A stretch of 34,948 nucleotides of DNA from a virus. Shown here piece by piece: positions 1-7,987 of this stretch. The first letter of the stretch is position 1. Each line of letters begins with the position of its first letter. The DNA lies in the IMG/VR virus record IMGVR_UViG_3300022700_000127, positions 1 through 34,948 of that record; one strand, written 5' to 3'. Under the pieces are notes generated by a model. The model saw only the letters and a list, made by a program, of their open reading frames with translations, searched no databases and was not told the DNA's origin. A program made the position numbers and the translations under genes.

Positions 1-99
1 TCACAAAATTCAGAAGGTACTTCAAATGAAGAGGGTTTAAATAAAGAAGAAGATAAACCCAATTCTGAAGGTAATTCTGAAAAGCAGAACATGCAAGGT
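1..99. repeat. Terminal direct repeat, left copy (circular contig overlap)
   Basis: These 99 bases are identical to 34850-34948. The reading frame open through the right end (codons complete at 34948) continues in frame from base 100, so this is the overlap left by assembling a circular or permuted molecule. A real short terminal repeat is less likely because the repeat lies in the middle of a gene. The unique genome length is 34,849 bp. Confidence 0.93.
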
Positions 100-462
100 G
101 AAAATGAAGAAAATAATTCAGAAAATAATTCTCAGGATAATTCTGAAAAATCTGACTTGGACAAGACTCTTCGTGAGATGATACCAACAGATAGTGATGG
201 TACATATGCTCTTGAAGTATTTGTAACCGATGGTAAAATCGACTTTGGTACACTATTCGCTTATACCTATAAGGATTTAAAATTTGAAAAAATGGTAGAG
301 CAATTTGAACAATTAAAGCAGGAAAATGAAAAATTAAGAAAAGAACCTGCAGCTAAACCAGTATTTTCTGAATTTAAATCAAAAACAGTAGATAATAAAA
401 GTAAAAAAGAATTTAAAAATAACTTAGAGTATCAAATGCATAGATTGGGTTTAGATGACTAA
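1..462 (+). CDS. Prohead protease/scaffold, C-terminal part (joins 33914-34948)
   Basis: This is the 3' end of the gene that starts at 33914; bases 1-99 duplicate 34850-34948. The joined product is 465 residues. This part is extremely acidic and rich in Asn, Ser and Glu at first (NSEGNSE-type repeats). It then has a folded-looking stretch and a predicted coiled coil (FEQLKQENEKLRKE), and ends in a basic/amphipathic tail finishing HRLGLDD. That layout (charged linker, coiled coil, short C-terminal helix) is typical of capsid scaffolding domains, whose C-terminus contacts the major capsid protein. The capsid gene follows 80 bp downstream, which fits. An apparent start at 91 is only an internal Met. 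The scaffold role is inferred from composition and position; the protease identity comes from the other end of the window. Confidence 0.85.
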   Translation, partial: SQNSEGTSNEEGLNKEEDKPNSEGNSEKQNMQGENEENNSENNSQDNSEKSDLDKTLREMIPTDSDGTYALEVFVTDGKIDFGTLFAYTYKDLKFEKMVEQFEQLKQENEKLRKEPAAKPVFSEFKSKTVDNKSKKEFKNNLEYQMHRLGLDD

Positions 463-481
463 GCACCAAGCTATCAATTTT

Positions 482-490
482 TCGTTATTA
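482..490 (+). promoter_or_regulatory. TCGTTATTA motif, candidate late promoter before the capsid gene
   Basis: TCGTTATTA lies 60 bp upstream of the capsid ATG in the only gap between scaffold and capsid genes. It is one of five intergenic copies of this exact 9-mer. Here it also forms the left arm of a short inverted repeat (TCGTTA/TAACGA). Promoter function is inferred from recurrence and position. Confidence 0.5.
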
Positions 491-541
491 ATTTAACGAA
501 TAAGATACTACAAAAATAATTTAAAATAAAAATATAAAAAT

Positions 542-1471
542 ATGGCTTTTAAATCAGTAACAAGCAGTTATACAGGTGATGCATTAAAGAAATATATTCT
601 ACAAGCATTGATAGGCGGGGAAACGCTTTCAACTAATGGTATTAGTGTATTAACTGGTGTTAAATACAAAAGACACTTGAAGAAACTTACTTCAAGCAAC
701 ATCGTTCAATCTCATTCTTGTGATTTTAATCCAAGCTCTGGTGTAACAATCTCAGAGGGTGTTTTAGAACCTCAAAAGATAAAAATAAATGAAAAGATAT
801 GCTTCGATGAGGTATATGAACTGTGGGATGCTGCTGATATGGCAGATGGAACTAATAGTGAACAGTTTCCACAGGAATTAGCTGATGCTCTTACAGAAGA
901 ATATATCAATCAAGCAGCTAAAGAAGTTGAAGAAGCTGTATGGCAAGGTGATGAAGATGGTTCAACTGGTGGTATTAAAGACCTATTTGATGGTTATGAA
1001 CTTATCTTATCAGAAGGACATACTGCAAATTGTAGTGGTAATACTCTTACTGCAACCGGACTTACAGTTGATAACATTGTAACAGAGCTTAATAAAGTAT
1101 ATGCTGCACTTCCTTCTGCTGTTAAGAAAAAACCTAAAGGTGATTTAGTAATTTTCTTATCACACGAAGCACTCGCATTATATGAAATGAACCTTGCGAC
1201 ACAGGGAATGAATACTTCAGTACAAGGTGGTAATCCAACATTATATGGAATCGAATTGAAGCCTGTAGGTGGATTGTCAAGTGACAATAACATTGTAATG
1301 GGTGAGAGAGCAAACTTCTATATTGGTACTGATTTGGTATCTGATTTCAATGAATTGAAGATGATTGACCAAAGAGACATCACTATGGAAGATGCTGTAA
1401 GATTTGGCATGAAAGCTAAGATTGACGTTTCTATTGCTTACCCTTGTGAAGCAATTTTCTATAAGGAATAA
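542..1471 (+). CDS. Major capsid protein (HK97-fold type)
   Basis: The product is 309 residues and probably builds the icosahedral shell. I assign it from size, its position directly after the protease/scaffold gene, and its composition: an N-terminal arm, an acidic helical stretch around 95-135 (ELADALTEEYINQAAKEVEE) like the HK97 spine helix, then alternating beta-rich segments and a closing beta segment ending CEAIFYKE. There is no long N-terminal delta domain, which fits a scaffold supplied by the preceding gene. The start ATG at 542 follows an A-rich leader without a Shine-Dalgarno site. A strong inverted repeat follows the stop. A different shell protein is conceivable, but no other gene in the window is a better candidate. 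Confidence 0.82.
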   Translation: MAFKSVTSSYTGDALKKYILQALIGGETLSTNGISVLTGVKYKRHLKKLTSSNIVQSHSCDFNPSSGVTISEGVLEPQKIKINEKICFDEVYELWDAADMADGTNSEQFPQELADALTEEYINQAAKEVEEAVWQGDEDGSTGGIKDLFDGYELILSEGHTANCSGNTLTATGLTVDNIVTELNKVYAALPSAVKKKPKGDLVIFLSHEALALYEMNLATQGMNTSVQGGNPTLYGIELKPVGGLSSDNNIVMGERANFYIGTDLVSDFNELKMIDQRDITMEDAVRFGMKAKIDVSIAYPCEAIFYKE

Positions 1472-1525
1472 AAGAATTAATTTGACCTAACTTGAAGTGG
1501 CACTTCAGGTTCAGGTCAAATTCTT
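1472..1525 (+). terminator. Long hairpin after the capsid gene
   Basis: AAGAATT..TTTGACCT pairs with AGGTCAAATTCTT, and inside it ACTTGAAGT pairs with ACTTCAGGT, giving a stem of about 20 bp interrupted by a small bulge. It starts right at the capsid stop codon. There is no U-tract after it (TTCTTAAAAAATAA), so it may stabilise the 3' end of the capsid mRNA or attenuate read-through rather than act as a classical terminator. Confidence 0.6.
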
Positions 1526-1561
1526 AAAAAATAATAATAAAAAAAATAAAATTAATATAAT

Positions 1562-2080
1562 ATGAGTTGTTTACTAACAGCCGGAGTTTCAAAAGAATGT
1601 GCTCACGCATTTGGCGGAATTAAGGAATTAAAAATAGGTAACTTTGATGAGTTGGATACTATTACTTATGATGCTGATGGTGCTATATCAGGCATGACAC
1701 TTGTCTCTGGTGCTACTTTATATGATTTCGAATACGTTAAAGACACAGGACAAGCTCTTGAAGAACTCCAAGAAAATGGTGCAAGTTCATTTGTTAATCA
1801 AACGATTAATGCACAATTCAATAATATAACACATGAAAAGAAAAAAGTACTTGATAGTTTATCTCTTGGAACTTTCTTTGTTATAGTTAAAAAAACAGAC
1901 GATAAGTATTGGCTATTTGGTGAAAAAGCTAAATCAGCAGGTCTTGAAGCAACAGCAGTTACCAATGATACAGGTACTGCACAAGGAGATGTTCAAGCAG
2001 CATCAGTAACACTTGTTGGTGGTTCATTAAACTATGCACCAGTAATTTTAGATGGTGTTGTTGACACTCTTGGAGCATAA
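1562..2080 (+). CDS. Probable major tail tube protein
   Basis: A 172-residue, beta-rich, acidic protein following the major capsid gene. It begins with a short N-terminal segment (CLLTAGVSKEC) and then GGIKELKIGNFDEL. A central part alternates short beta strands (INAQFNNITHEKKKVLDSL, FFVIVKKTDDKYWLFGEK), and the end is SVTLVGGSLNYAPVIL. This pattern (GIKEL..NFD, ADG.I..., VIVKD..GKYW.LG, a C-terminal VTLxGxxxxYAPxxL strand) recurs in a family of structural proteins of Bacteroidota phages and prophages. I take it as the tail tube subunit because no other tube candidate is present. A capsid decoration protein is the main alternative. A strong intrinsic terminator follows at 2132. Confidence 0.6.
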   Translation: MSCLLTAGVSKECAHAFGGIKELKIGNFDELDTITYDADGAISGMTLVSGATLYDFEYVKDTGQALEELQENGASSFVNQTINAQFNNITHEKKKVLDSLSLGTFFVIVKKTDDKYWLFGEKAKSAGLEATAVTNDTGTAQGDVQAASVTLVGGSLNYAPVILDGVVDTLGA

Positions 2081-2131
2081 GATTTTTCTATTTTCTTCTG
2101 ATTTTTCATAATTTAAATTTAAAGTTAGACT

Positions 2132-2170
2132 AAAGGAACATCCTTTTATTAAAGGGTGTTCTTTTTTTTT
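2132..2170 (+). terminator. Intrinsic terminator after capsid/tail tube unit
   Basis: AAAGGAACATCCTTT pairs with AAAGGGTGTTCTTT (14 pairs with one bulged G and one G-T pair), loop TATT-type, running into ten T residues. The TCGTTATTA motif begins two bases beyond the T-run. Confidence 0.9.
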
Positions 2171-2171
2171 G

Positions 2172-2180
2172 TCGTTATTA
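2172..2180 (+). promoter_or_regulatory. TCGTTATTA motif, candidate late promoter before the large adhesin
   Basis: Exact copy of the 9-mer, followed by TAAAAATAG, 27 bp upstream of the ATG at 2199 and immediately after an intrinsic terminator. That arrangement is expected if transcription is restarted here. Confidence 0.6.
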
Positions 2181-2198
2181 TAAAAATAGATATAGAAT

Positions 2199-5100
2199 AT
2201 GGCTGTTACTTTTTATAATCAAATTAGTATAGATGTTGAATATAATTCAAATACTGATACTGTTAGCATAACTGGTAGTGATCAAAGTCTTAAAATTTCA
2301 CCGTATATAGATACCACTTGTGATACATTAGTTGAAAATTTTATGTCTAAGATTATGGTAGGTGCTTTTAATGAAGCACCTGATAGAGTATTTCCTAATT
2401 TAAGTGTTACTTTTTTAACTAAGTATTCTGGTGGTGGTGATTTATTATATAATTTTTCATATAGTTGTTCAGGTAAGTATTATAATGATAATATAAAAGG
2501 TCGTCCTTTTGGTACTAGGATTTATGAGTATGATGATAATGATCCAGAGTCAATATATAAATGGAGATTATACAGTCATACATTTAATCATATTAATTTA
2601 AATGATTATTGTGCAGGTATTTTAAAAAGTGAAGCTGAAGCAAATGTTTCAATATATTCACAGCCACCAAGTGAACCAGCAATACCAACATTTATATTAA
2701 CTGAATTTTGTAAAAATGATGTTTTAACTAATGAAATTGAAATAACATCTCCTGATTGGACTAATGTTGATTATATTGAGATAAAAAAGAAGGATACTAC
2801 TGGTAGTACATATAATGTTGTTAAAACAGTATATGAAGGTGATAGCTTAATATATACAGATCAAACAAATATAGATGGATTTTACAGGGTTTATGCTCAT
2901 AATGATGCTTATGATAAATTTGGTGAAACTAAATTAGCATCATTCTCACCAAATATAGAAGCACAAACTACTAATATAGATACATTAGAATTTACAGCCA
3001 AAACAACTAATTTTTGCTCAAATGTAGAACAAGTTAATTGGTATATTGATGGTAATTTAACTAATACAACTATTGGTAATACATTTACAGGTACACTTCC
3101 AAATAAAACAGATTTCTTTGATATAACAGCTAAATATGTTATTAATAGTGAATTAACATCAAAAAGTAATACAGTTAAAGTTGTTTTTTATCAAGAAACC
3201 CCCAAAGAACAGACATTTACATCAGATGGTTCATTTGAAATAGAAGATGGTTATAATAGAATGGATGTGTTAATTGTTGGTGGCGGTGGTGCTGGTGGTA
3301 CTGCCAGAGGTGATTATGATGATAATGGTTATGGTGGTGGCGGTGGTGCTGGTGGTGTAATTCACAAAAGAATTAATAATCCAACACCCGGACTTTATGA
3401 TGTTATTATTGGTTCTGGTGGTATTGATGGAAGTAGTGGTGCTGAAAATAGTTCTTTTTATAATTTAATTGCCAATGCTGGTCATAATGGTGGTCAAGGT
3501 AATGATTATAATGATACTGCTTCTTATACTACCCCTGTACCAACAAATGATTATGGTTCTGGTGGTGGCGGTGGTGGATTTACTAATATAAGTATTGAAT
3601 ATGGTAAAGGATCGTATGGAACAGAACCATATGGTCATGATGGTGCTAATGGTGCATCTAATCGTGGTGGTGGTGGAGGTGGTGCTGGTTCTGCTGGTTC
3701 TGGAGGATCAGGTGGTTCAAGTAGAACTATCACTATTGGTAATAGCGAATTTACTGTATCTAAAGGTGGCGGAACAAGAACATCACACGGTTATGGTTCT
3801 AATGGTACTAATTATGGTGATGGTGGTGGTGGTGCAGCAAGTATTAATAGTACTTCTTATATTGATGGTGGTAATGGTGCAGATGGTATTGTTCATATAT
3901 TTTTATCTAATCCACCCAAACCAAATAAAGCAACTGGATTAACTACATCAAGTATAACAACAACTGGTGCAACAATAAGTTGGGTAAATAATAATACTGC
4001 TGATGTATCTGGTAATAGTATTAGAATTTTTAGTGGTAATACTTGGATAGAAATAGCTGATTTATCATCTGGAGCAACATCATATAACATTACTGGATTA
4101 ACTCCAATACAAACATATAAAGTTAAAATTGTTGCATATAATACATTACATTATACTCATTCAGATGAAAACACATTTACAACATTAGACCCTAAACCTC
4201 TTAATTTATCAAGTACTGTTTTATTTAATTCTATAACTCTTGATTGGGAAATAAATGACCCACCATTTGGTGATTCAATACGTCCTGAAATTAGAATCTC
4301 TGGTGATACAACTTGGAATCAATTACCGGAAATTGCCAATGATGCTACGACATATACATTTGATAAATTAGAGTATTTTACTACATATGAGCTTAGAATG
4401 GTTAGAATTGGTAGTGAATATGAATCTGAAATTGTTACTTCAACTACAAGTGATTTTCCAGTGCCAATTAACTTAACAGCAAGTGAAATATATTCTACAC
4501 ATGCTAAATTAGAATGGTCTAATCAAAATACTTATGATAGTCTATATCTTTATTGGTATGATAATTATGGTAATGATGGGTATGAAGAAATAGACCCACC
4601 AACTAATGAGTATTATTGGTTATATGAGATACATCCTGATAGAAATCATTGGTTTTATCTTGAAGCTACAATTGATGGTGTTAGTGATTTTTCAGATACT
4701 TATTTATTTACGACTGAACCATTTCCAGTACCTAAAAATCTGACAACAACCAAATTATATCCAACTATTGCTAAATTTGCTTGGAGTAATGAATATACTT
4801 ATGATGATTACGATGAGTTATATTTAAAATGGTCTGATAATATAGGTAACAGTGGTTCTGTTGAAATTGTACCTACATATTATGAATCAGCATGGTTCTA
4901 TGACCTATATGAAAATAGATACTATGAATTTTACCTTGAAGCTACAATTAGTGGATACACTGATGTATCAGAATCTACATATGTTAGTCCACCGAGACTT
5001 GTAGAGTTTTGTGATGGCACTAATTATTCCAAAACTGATGCTTCTTGTGGAGATAATGATGCTGAAATAACTATAAATTCAGATTTTAATAATTTATATA

Positions 5101-6938
5101 ATTTTACTCTTTATAATACAACAGGTGGTACATATTCAACAATCGAAATAAACCCTGATTTTATTAAAATAACCGGATTAACATCAGGTTGGTATAAAAT
5201 AGTAGCAACTCCAACAATAAAAGGGTTAAATAATTACAATTTAAGTGAATGTGAGGTTAACTGGATACCGATTGAGACATCGAATAGTTCAGTATCACTG
5301 TATAATTTTAAAGAAAAACCCATTCAATGTGGTCCGTTTGATGTGCAGAGGGGTAGATTATCTTGGTCTATTTCAGGGGCATCATCAATATATTCTTTTT
5401 ATATTTATAGAGAAGAAAAACCAACTGAAATTGAATACTCAAATGTTGGATTTAGTGGTGATAATGCTATTTATTCTAACATAATTAAAGGTGGATGTTT
5501 CTATGGTGAAATAGTATCTGAAGATGATGGTTGTATTTATTTAATAGATAAGGTTTGTATTAAATCAATTCCTGTCTCATCAATAGGTGGTATTAGAAAT
5601 TTATTTATAACACCTTGGTCATTTGACATTGACTATGATTACTGGAAAACATCTGATGAGGATTATTTCTTAGAAGTTGAAGATACCTCTAAATTTATAT
5701 CATCTAAAATAAATAAATATAAGACATTATCTGGTAATGCCATTCAATGGTACAAAATACCAGTTCTTGGAACAATGTCACTCAATCAATCCTTCAATAA
5801 GACAAGACAGGGCATAACATTCCAAGATACTTTGAATGTCGATGTACCATTTACAGCAATAGATAGGTTTGATGAGTTTACTGACCTGCTTGAAAATAAA
5901 TATGTATTTATTATTGAGGATAATATGGGTCAATGGTGGACTGGTGGTTATCAAGTTGGTGCTTCAATAGAGAGTTATTCTAAGCAAACTGGTCAAAGAG
6001 ATGGTCAGAATATGTACTCATTTGAAATAAAGACAAAATCAGCAGATAAATTGCTTACAGCACTTGATAAACAATATATTAATGATTATATATTTAGTGA
6101 ACCTGAAGCACCTTATAATTTAACAGTAGATGATAAAACTACAAGTTCAGTAACTATTAGTTGGGATTTTCTTGCACTTAATGAATCATATACTACTCAA
6201 ATTTATAGTGGTAGTACTTGGAATGATGTTGCTCAAATACAATCAACTTCATATACATATGAAAATCTAAATTCAGACACATCTTATGATTTTAGAGTTA
6301 TTAATAATTATCTTGATAGTCAATACATAAGTGAGAGTATTACAACCTCAACTCCAAAAGCATTGAATGATGGTATATATTCTTATTTTAAATTAGATGG
6401 TAATGGTTCAGATTATTATGATAATACATTTTTAAGTTTAGGTACAGTTACTTGGATGAGCGGTTTAATAAATGATGGTATGCGTATTAATGATGCTGCT
6501 AATACTAATTTTAGTATTGATAATTTAGTATGGTCATTATCAATATGGATTGAATCATATTCACAAAAAACTGAACCTGAAGATATGTTAGGTATTGATA
6601 CTGATTATGTTTTTAGAAAAACAACTGATGATAAAGTATGGTTATATGTATATGAACAAGGTTTAGAATTAGATTTAGGAGCAATGAACATCAATGAATT
6701 CTATCATTTTGTTATTACTTATGACGGTAGTAATTTAGAAATTTATAAGAATAATAATTATATGGGTAATTATTCAGCAAATATAAATAGTAATAACCGA
6801 TTTTTTATTGGTTATGCTTGGTATGATGATTATTTATTTAGTGGTTTATTTGATGAAATTGGTTATTGGTCAAGAGAACTCAATGAATATGACATAGAAA
6901 AATTATATAATAATGGTAATGGTTTAAGACCATTTTAA
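2199..6938 (+). CDS. Giant multidomain tail adhesin (glycine-rich, FN3 and LamG-like domains)
   Basis: A 1,579-residue virion protein, probably a tail-tip or tail-fibre adhesin. Order of parts: an N-terminal region with Cys-containing beta domains (1-335); a glycine-rich domain (about 338-569) with many GGGG/GAGG runs opening TFTSDGSFEIEDG; four fibronectin-III-like repeats (about 571-935, each ending in a Y.F.LEATI or TYxVKIVA-type strand); a Cys-bearing SprB-like segment (about 936-1040); a phage structural domain (about 1128-1300) related to the product of the next gene; another FN3-like repeat (about 1300-1385); and a C-terminal LamG/concanavalin-like domain (about 1387-1579, ending RELNEYDIEKLYNNGNG). 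Glycine-rich domains of this kind are receptor-binding tips in other phages. It has its own candidate promoter. Attachment to the tail is inferred. Confidence 0.8.
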   Translation: MAVTFYNQISIDVEYNSNTDTVSITGSDQSLKISPYIDTTCDTLVENFMSKIMVGAFNEAPDRVFPNLSVTFLTKYSGGGDLLYNFSYSCSGKYYNDNIKGRPFGTRIYEYDDNDPESIYKWRLYSHTFNHINLNDYCAGILKSEAEANVSIYSQPPSEPAIPTFILTEFCKNDVLTNEIEITSPDWTNVDYIEIKKKDTTGSTYNVVKTVYEGDSLIYTDQTNIDGFYRVYAHNDAYDKFGETKLASFSPNIEAQTTNIDTLEFTAKTTNFCSNVEQVNWYIDGNLTNTTIGNTFTGTLPNKTDFFDITAKYVINSELTSKSNTVKVVFYQETPKEQTFTSDGSFEIEDGYNRMDVLIVGGGGAGGTARGDYDDNGYGGGGGAGGVIHKRINNPTPGLYDVIIGSGGIDGSSGAENSSFYNLIANAGHNGGQGNDYNDTASYTTPVPTNDYGSGGGGGGFTNISIEYGKGSYGTEPYGHDGANGASNRGGGGGGAGSAGSGGSGGSSRTITIGNSEFTVSKGGGTRTSHGYGSNGTNYGDGGGGAASINSTSYIDGGNGADGIVHIFLSNPPKPNKATGLTTSSITTTGATISWVNNNTADVSGNSIRIFSGNTWIEIADLSSGATSYNITGLTPIQTYKVKIVAYNTLHYTHSDENTFTTLDPKPLNLSSTVLFNSITLDWEINDPPFGDSIRPEIRISGDTTWNQLPEIANDATTYTFDKLEYFTTYELRMVRIGSEYESEIVTSTTSDFPVPINLTASEIYSTHAKLEWSNQNTYDSLYLYWYDNYGNDGYEEIDPPTNEYYWLYEIHPDRNHWFYLEATIDGVSDFSDTYLFTTEPFPVPKNLTTTKLYPTIAKFAWSNEYTYDDYDELYLKWSDNIGNSGSVEIVPTYYESAWFYDLYENRYYEFYLEATISGYTDVSESTYVSPPRLVEFCDGTNYSKTDASCGDNDAEITINSDFNNLYNFTLYNTTGGTYSTIEINPDFIKITGLTSGWYKIVATPTIKGLNNYNLSECEVNWIPIETSNSSVSLYNFKEKPIQCGPFDVQRGRLSWSISGASSIYSFYIYREEKPTEIEYSNVGFSGDNAIYSNIIKGGCFYGEIVSEDDGCIYLIDKVCIKSIPVSSIGGIRNLFITPWSFDIDYDYWKTSDEDYFLEVEDTSKFISSKINKYKTLSGNAIQWYKIPVLGTMSLNQSFNKTRQGITFQDTLNVDVPFTAIDRFDEFTDLLENKYVFIIEDNMGQWWTGGYQVGASIESYSKQTGQRDGQNMYSFEIKTKSADKLLTALDKQYINDYIFSEPEAPYNLTVDDKTTSSVTISWDFLALNESYTTQIYSGSTWNDVAQIQSTSYTYENLNSDTSYDFRVINNYLDSQYISESITTSTPKALNDGIYSYFKLDGNGSDYYDNTFLSLGTVTWMSGLINDGMRINDAANTNFSIDNLVWSLSIWIESYSQKTEPEDMLGIDTDYVFRKTTDDKVWLYVYEQGLELDLGAMNINEFYHFVITYDGSNLEIYKNNNYMGNYSANINSNNRFFIGYAWYDDYLFSGLFDEIGYWSRELNEYDIEKLYNNGNGLRPF

Positions 6939-6954
6939 ATTAAAATAAGTTAAC

Positions 6955-7524
6955 ATGCCATACACAAATATATTAGAACATAAAGGTCACTCAATTGGTG
7001 GTGTAAAAGACTTCAACATAGCAGCAAGAAACAGTGATGGTGGTGTTATTGTGTTTCCACTTGATATAACTATTCAGTCAGGAACTACAAATACTGTTCA
7101 GACCTATGTTGATTTTGATAACAGGACAATAAGATTTAATACAAATACTCTTATTGATTTCAGACATATTCAACCAGATAATGTTGAATATAATGAAGAG
7201 GAAGTTGAGGATAGACGTGGATTGTATTACAGAAAAACACTAACATTTTCAATACCAAAGGTTAACTTAACAACACAGAACCAAATTAATGATTTTTTAT
7301 TTGATTCTGCTGGTGAGTTCAGCACAAATGGTATTATTTTGTTTTTTACAGATAGTAATAATCAAAAATGGCTTGCCAATTATTCTGTTCCTTTTATTTT
7401 AGAAGAATTTGAAGAGGATACTGGTTCAAGAGGTGATCCAAATGGATATACATTTACCTATGTCTGTAGAGATTATTATCGTTCGACAAAATTTAATGAT
7501 AAATATAGTTTCGGTCTTGTTTAA
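6955..7524 (+). CDS. Tail-associated structural protein (related to a domain of the upstream adhesin)
   Basis: 189 residues, no membrane segment. The C-terminal two thirds (LTFSIPKVN..., IILFFTDSNNQKWLANYS, FEEDTGSRGDPNGYTFTYVC) align by eye with about residues 1128-1300 of the preceding protein (LNVDVPF..., YVFIIEDNMGQWWTGGY, YSKQTGQRDGQNMYSFEI). Both have the order hydrophobic strand, D-N-x-x-Q/G-W loop, glycine/tyrosine strand, TG.R.G.N.Y strand. It is 16 bp downstream of that gene and has the TTTTAAATTAAAA element before its ATG, so the two are probably co-transcribed. A role as a baseplate/tail-tip connector is inferred; the exact function is unknown. Confidence 0.6.
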   Translation: MPYTNILEHKGHSIGGVKDFNIAARNSDGGVIVFPLDITIQSGTTNTVQTYVDFDNRTIRFNTNTLIDFRHIQPDNVEYNEEEVEDRRGLYYRKTLTFSIPKVNLTTQNQINDFLFDSAGEFSTNGIILFFTDSNNQKWLANYSVPFILEEFEEDTGSRGDPNGYTFTYVCRDYYRSTKFNDKYSFGLV

Positions 7525-7536
7525 ATTAAAAAATTG

Positions 7537-7545
7537 TCGTTATTA
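7537..7545 (+). promoter_or_regulatory. TCGTTATTA motif, candidate late promoter before the fibre module
   Basis: Exact copy of the 9-mer 13 bp after the preceding stop codon and 65 bp before the ATG at 7602. The 77-bp gap contains no other recognisable site. A 15-codon frame starting at 7548 inside the leader is probably not a gene. Confidence 0.5.
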
Positions 7546-7601
7546 ATATGAAAATGGAAAGAAACTGTAAATATAAATACATAGTATTAACATAAAAAAA
7601 T

Positions 7602-7982
7602 ATGAGCGTAACAACAAGTGATAGATTAGGAGTTAGATTAGATATAACAGCCAGAAAAGGTGCTGATTTCCATCGTAGATTTCACACGCAAACATCAAGT
7701 GGTGATACATATGTTAACTTTGATTTTAATGAATATAATGATGCTACACTGGCAGTTAAAAGAAAGCCAAATTCTCCAATTGTAGAACTTAAATTTACCA
7801 CAGAGGATGGGAGTATCAATTTAGGTTCAGATGGAAGATTTGAGCTTAAATTGGACGCTGAGACAATGGATAAAATTCGTGAAGGTACTTATCATTATGA
7901 TATGTATTTATCAAATAATAATTATTCCAAGAGGGATTTCTTATATGGAATGTTTATAATTGAAGATAAAATAACTAAATAA
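7602..7982 (+). CDS. Small baseplate/fibre-attachment protein
   Basis: A 126-residue all-beta protein. The pattern (GVRLDITARKGADFHRRF, Y.DATLAVKRKPNSPIVELKF, TEDGSINLGSDGRFELKL, GTYHYDMYLSNN, YGMFIIEDKIT) matches small beta-sandwich proteins that often come just before tail-fibre genes in phages; several resemble the N-terminal domain of baseplate upper proteins. It ends 5 bp before the coiled-coil fibre gene, so they are almost certainly one transcript. Joining fibre to baseplate is inferred from context. No catalytic motif is visible. Confidence 0.6.
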   Translation: MSVTTSDRLGVRLDITARKGADFHRRFHTQTSSGDTYVNFDFNEYNDATLAVKRKPNSPIVELKFTTEDGSINLGSDGRFELKLDAETMDKIREGTYHYDMYLSNNNYSKRDFLYGMFIIEDKITK

Positions 7983-7987
7983 TTAAT

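Noticed and set aside
1-99. True short terminal repeat for phage DNA packaging
   Set aside because: The repeat is in the middle of a coding frame that joins perfectly across the ends, and its length suits a k-mer overlap of a circular assembly.
3595-3942. Open frame rich in Val, Met and Leu inside the giant adhesin gene
   Set aside because: It is the +1 reading of the GGT-rich glycine region, so GTG and TGG repeats give a long open frame with abnormal composition. No leader, and wholly inside a clear gene.
7548-7595. 15-codon frame in the leader of the gene at 7602
   Set aside because: Too short, with no regulatory codon pattern (no repeated rare codons) and no gene it would obviously attenuate.
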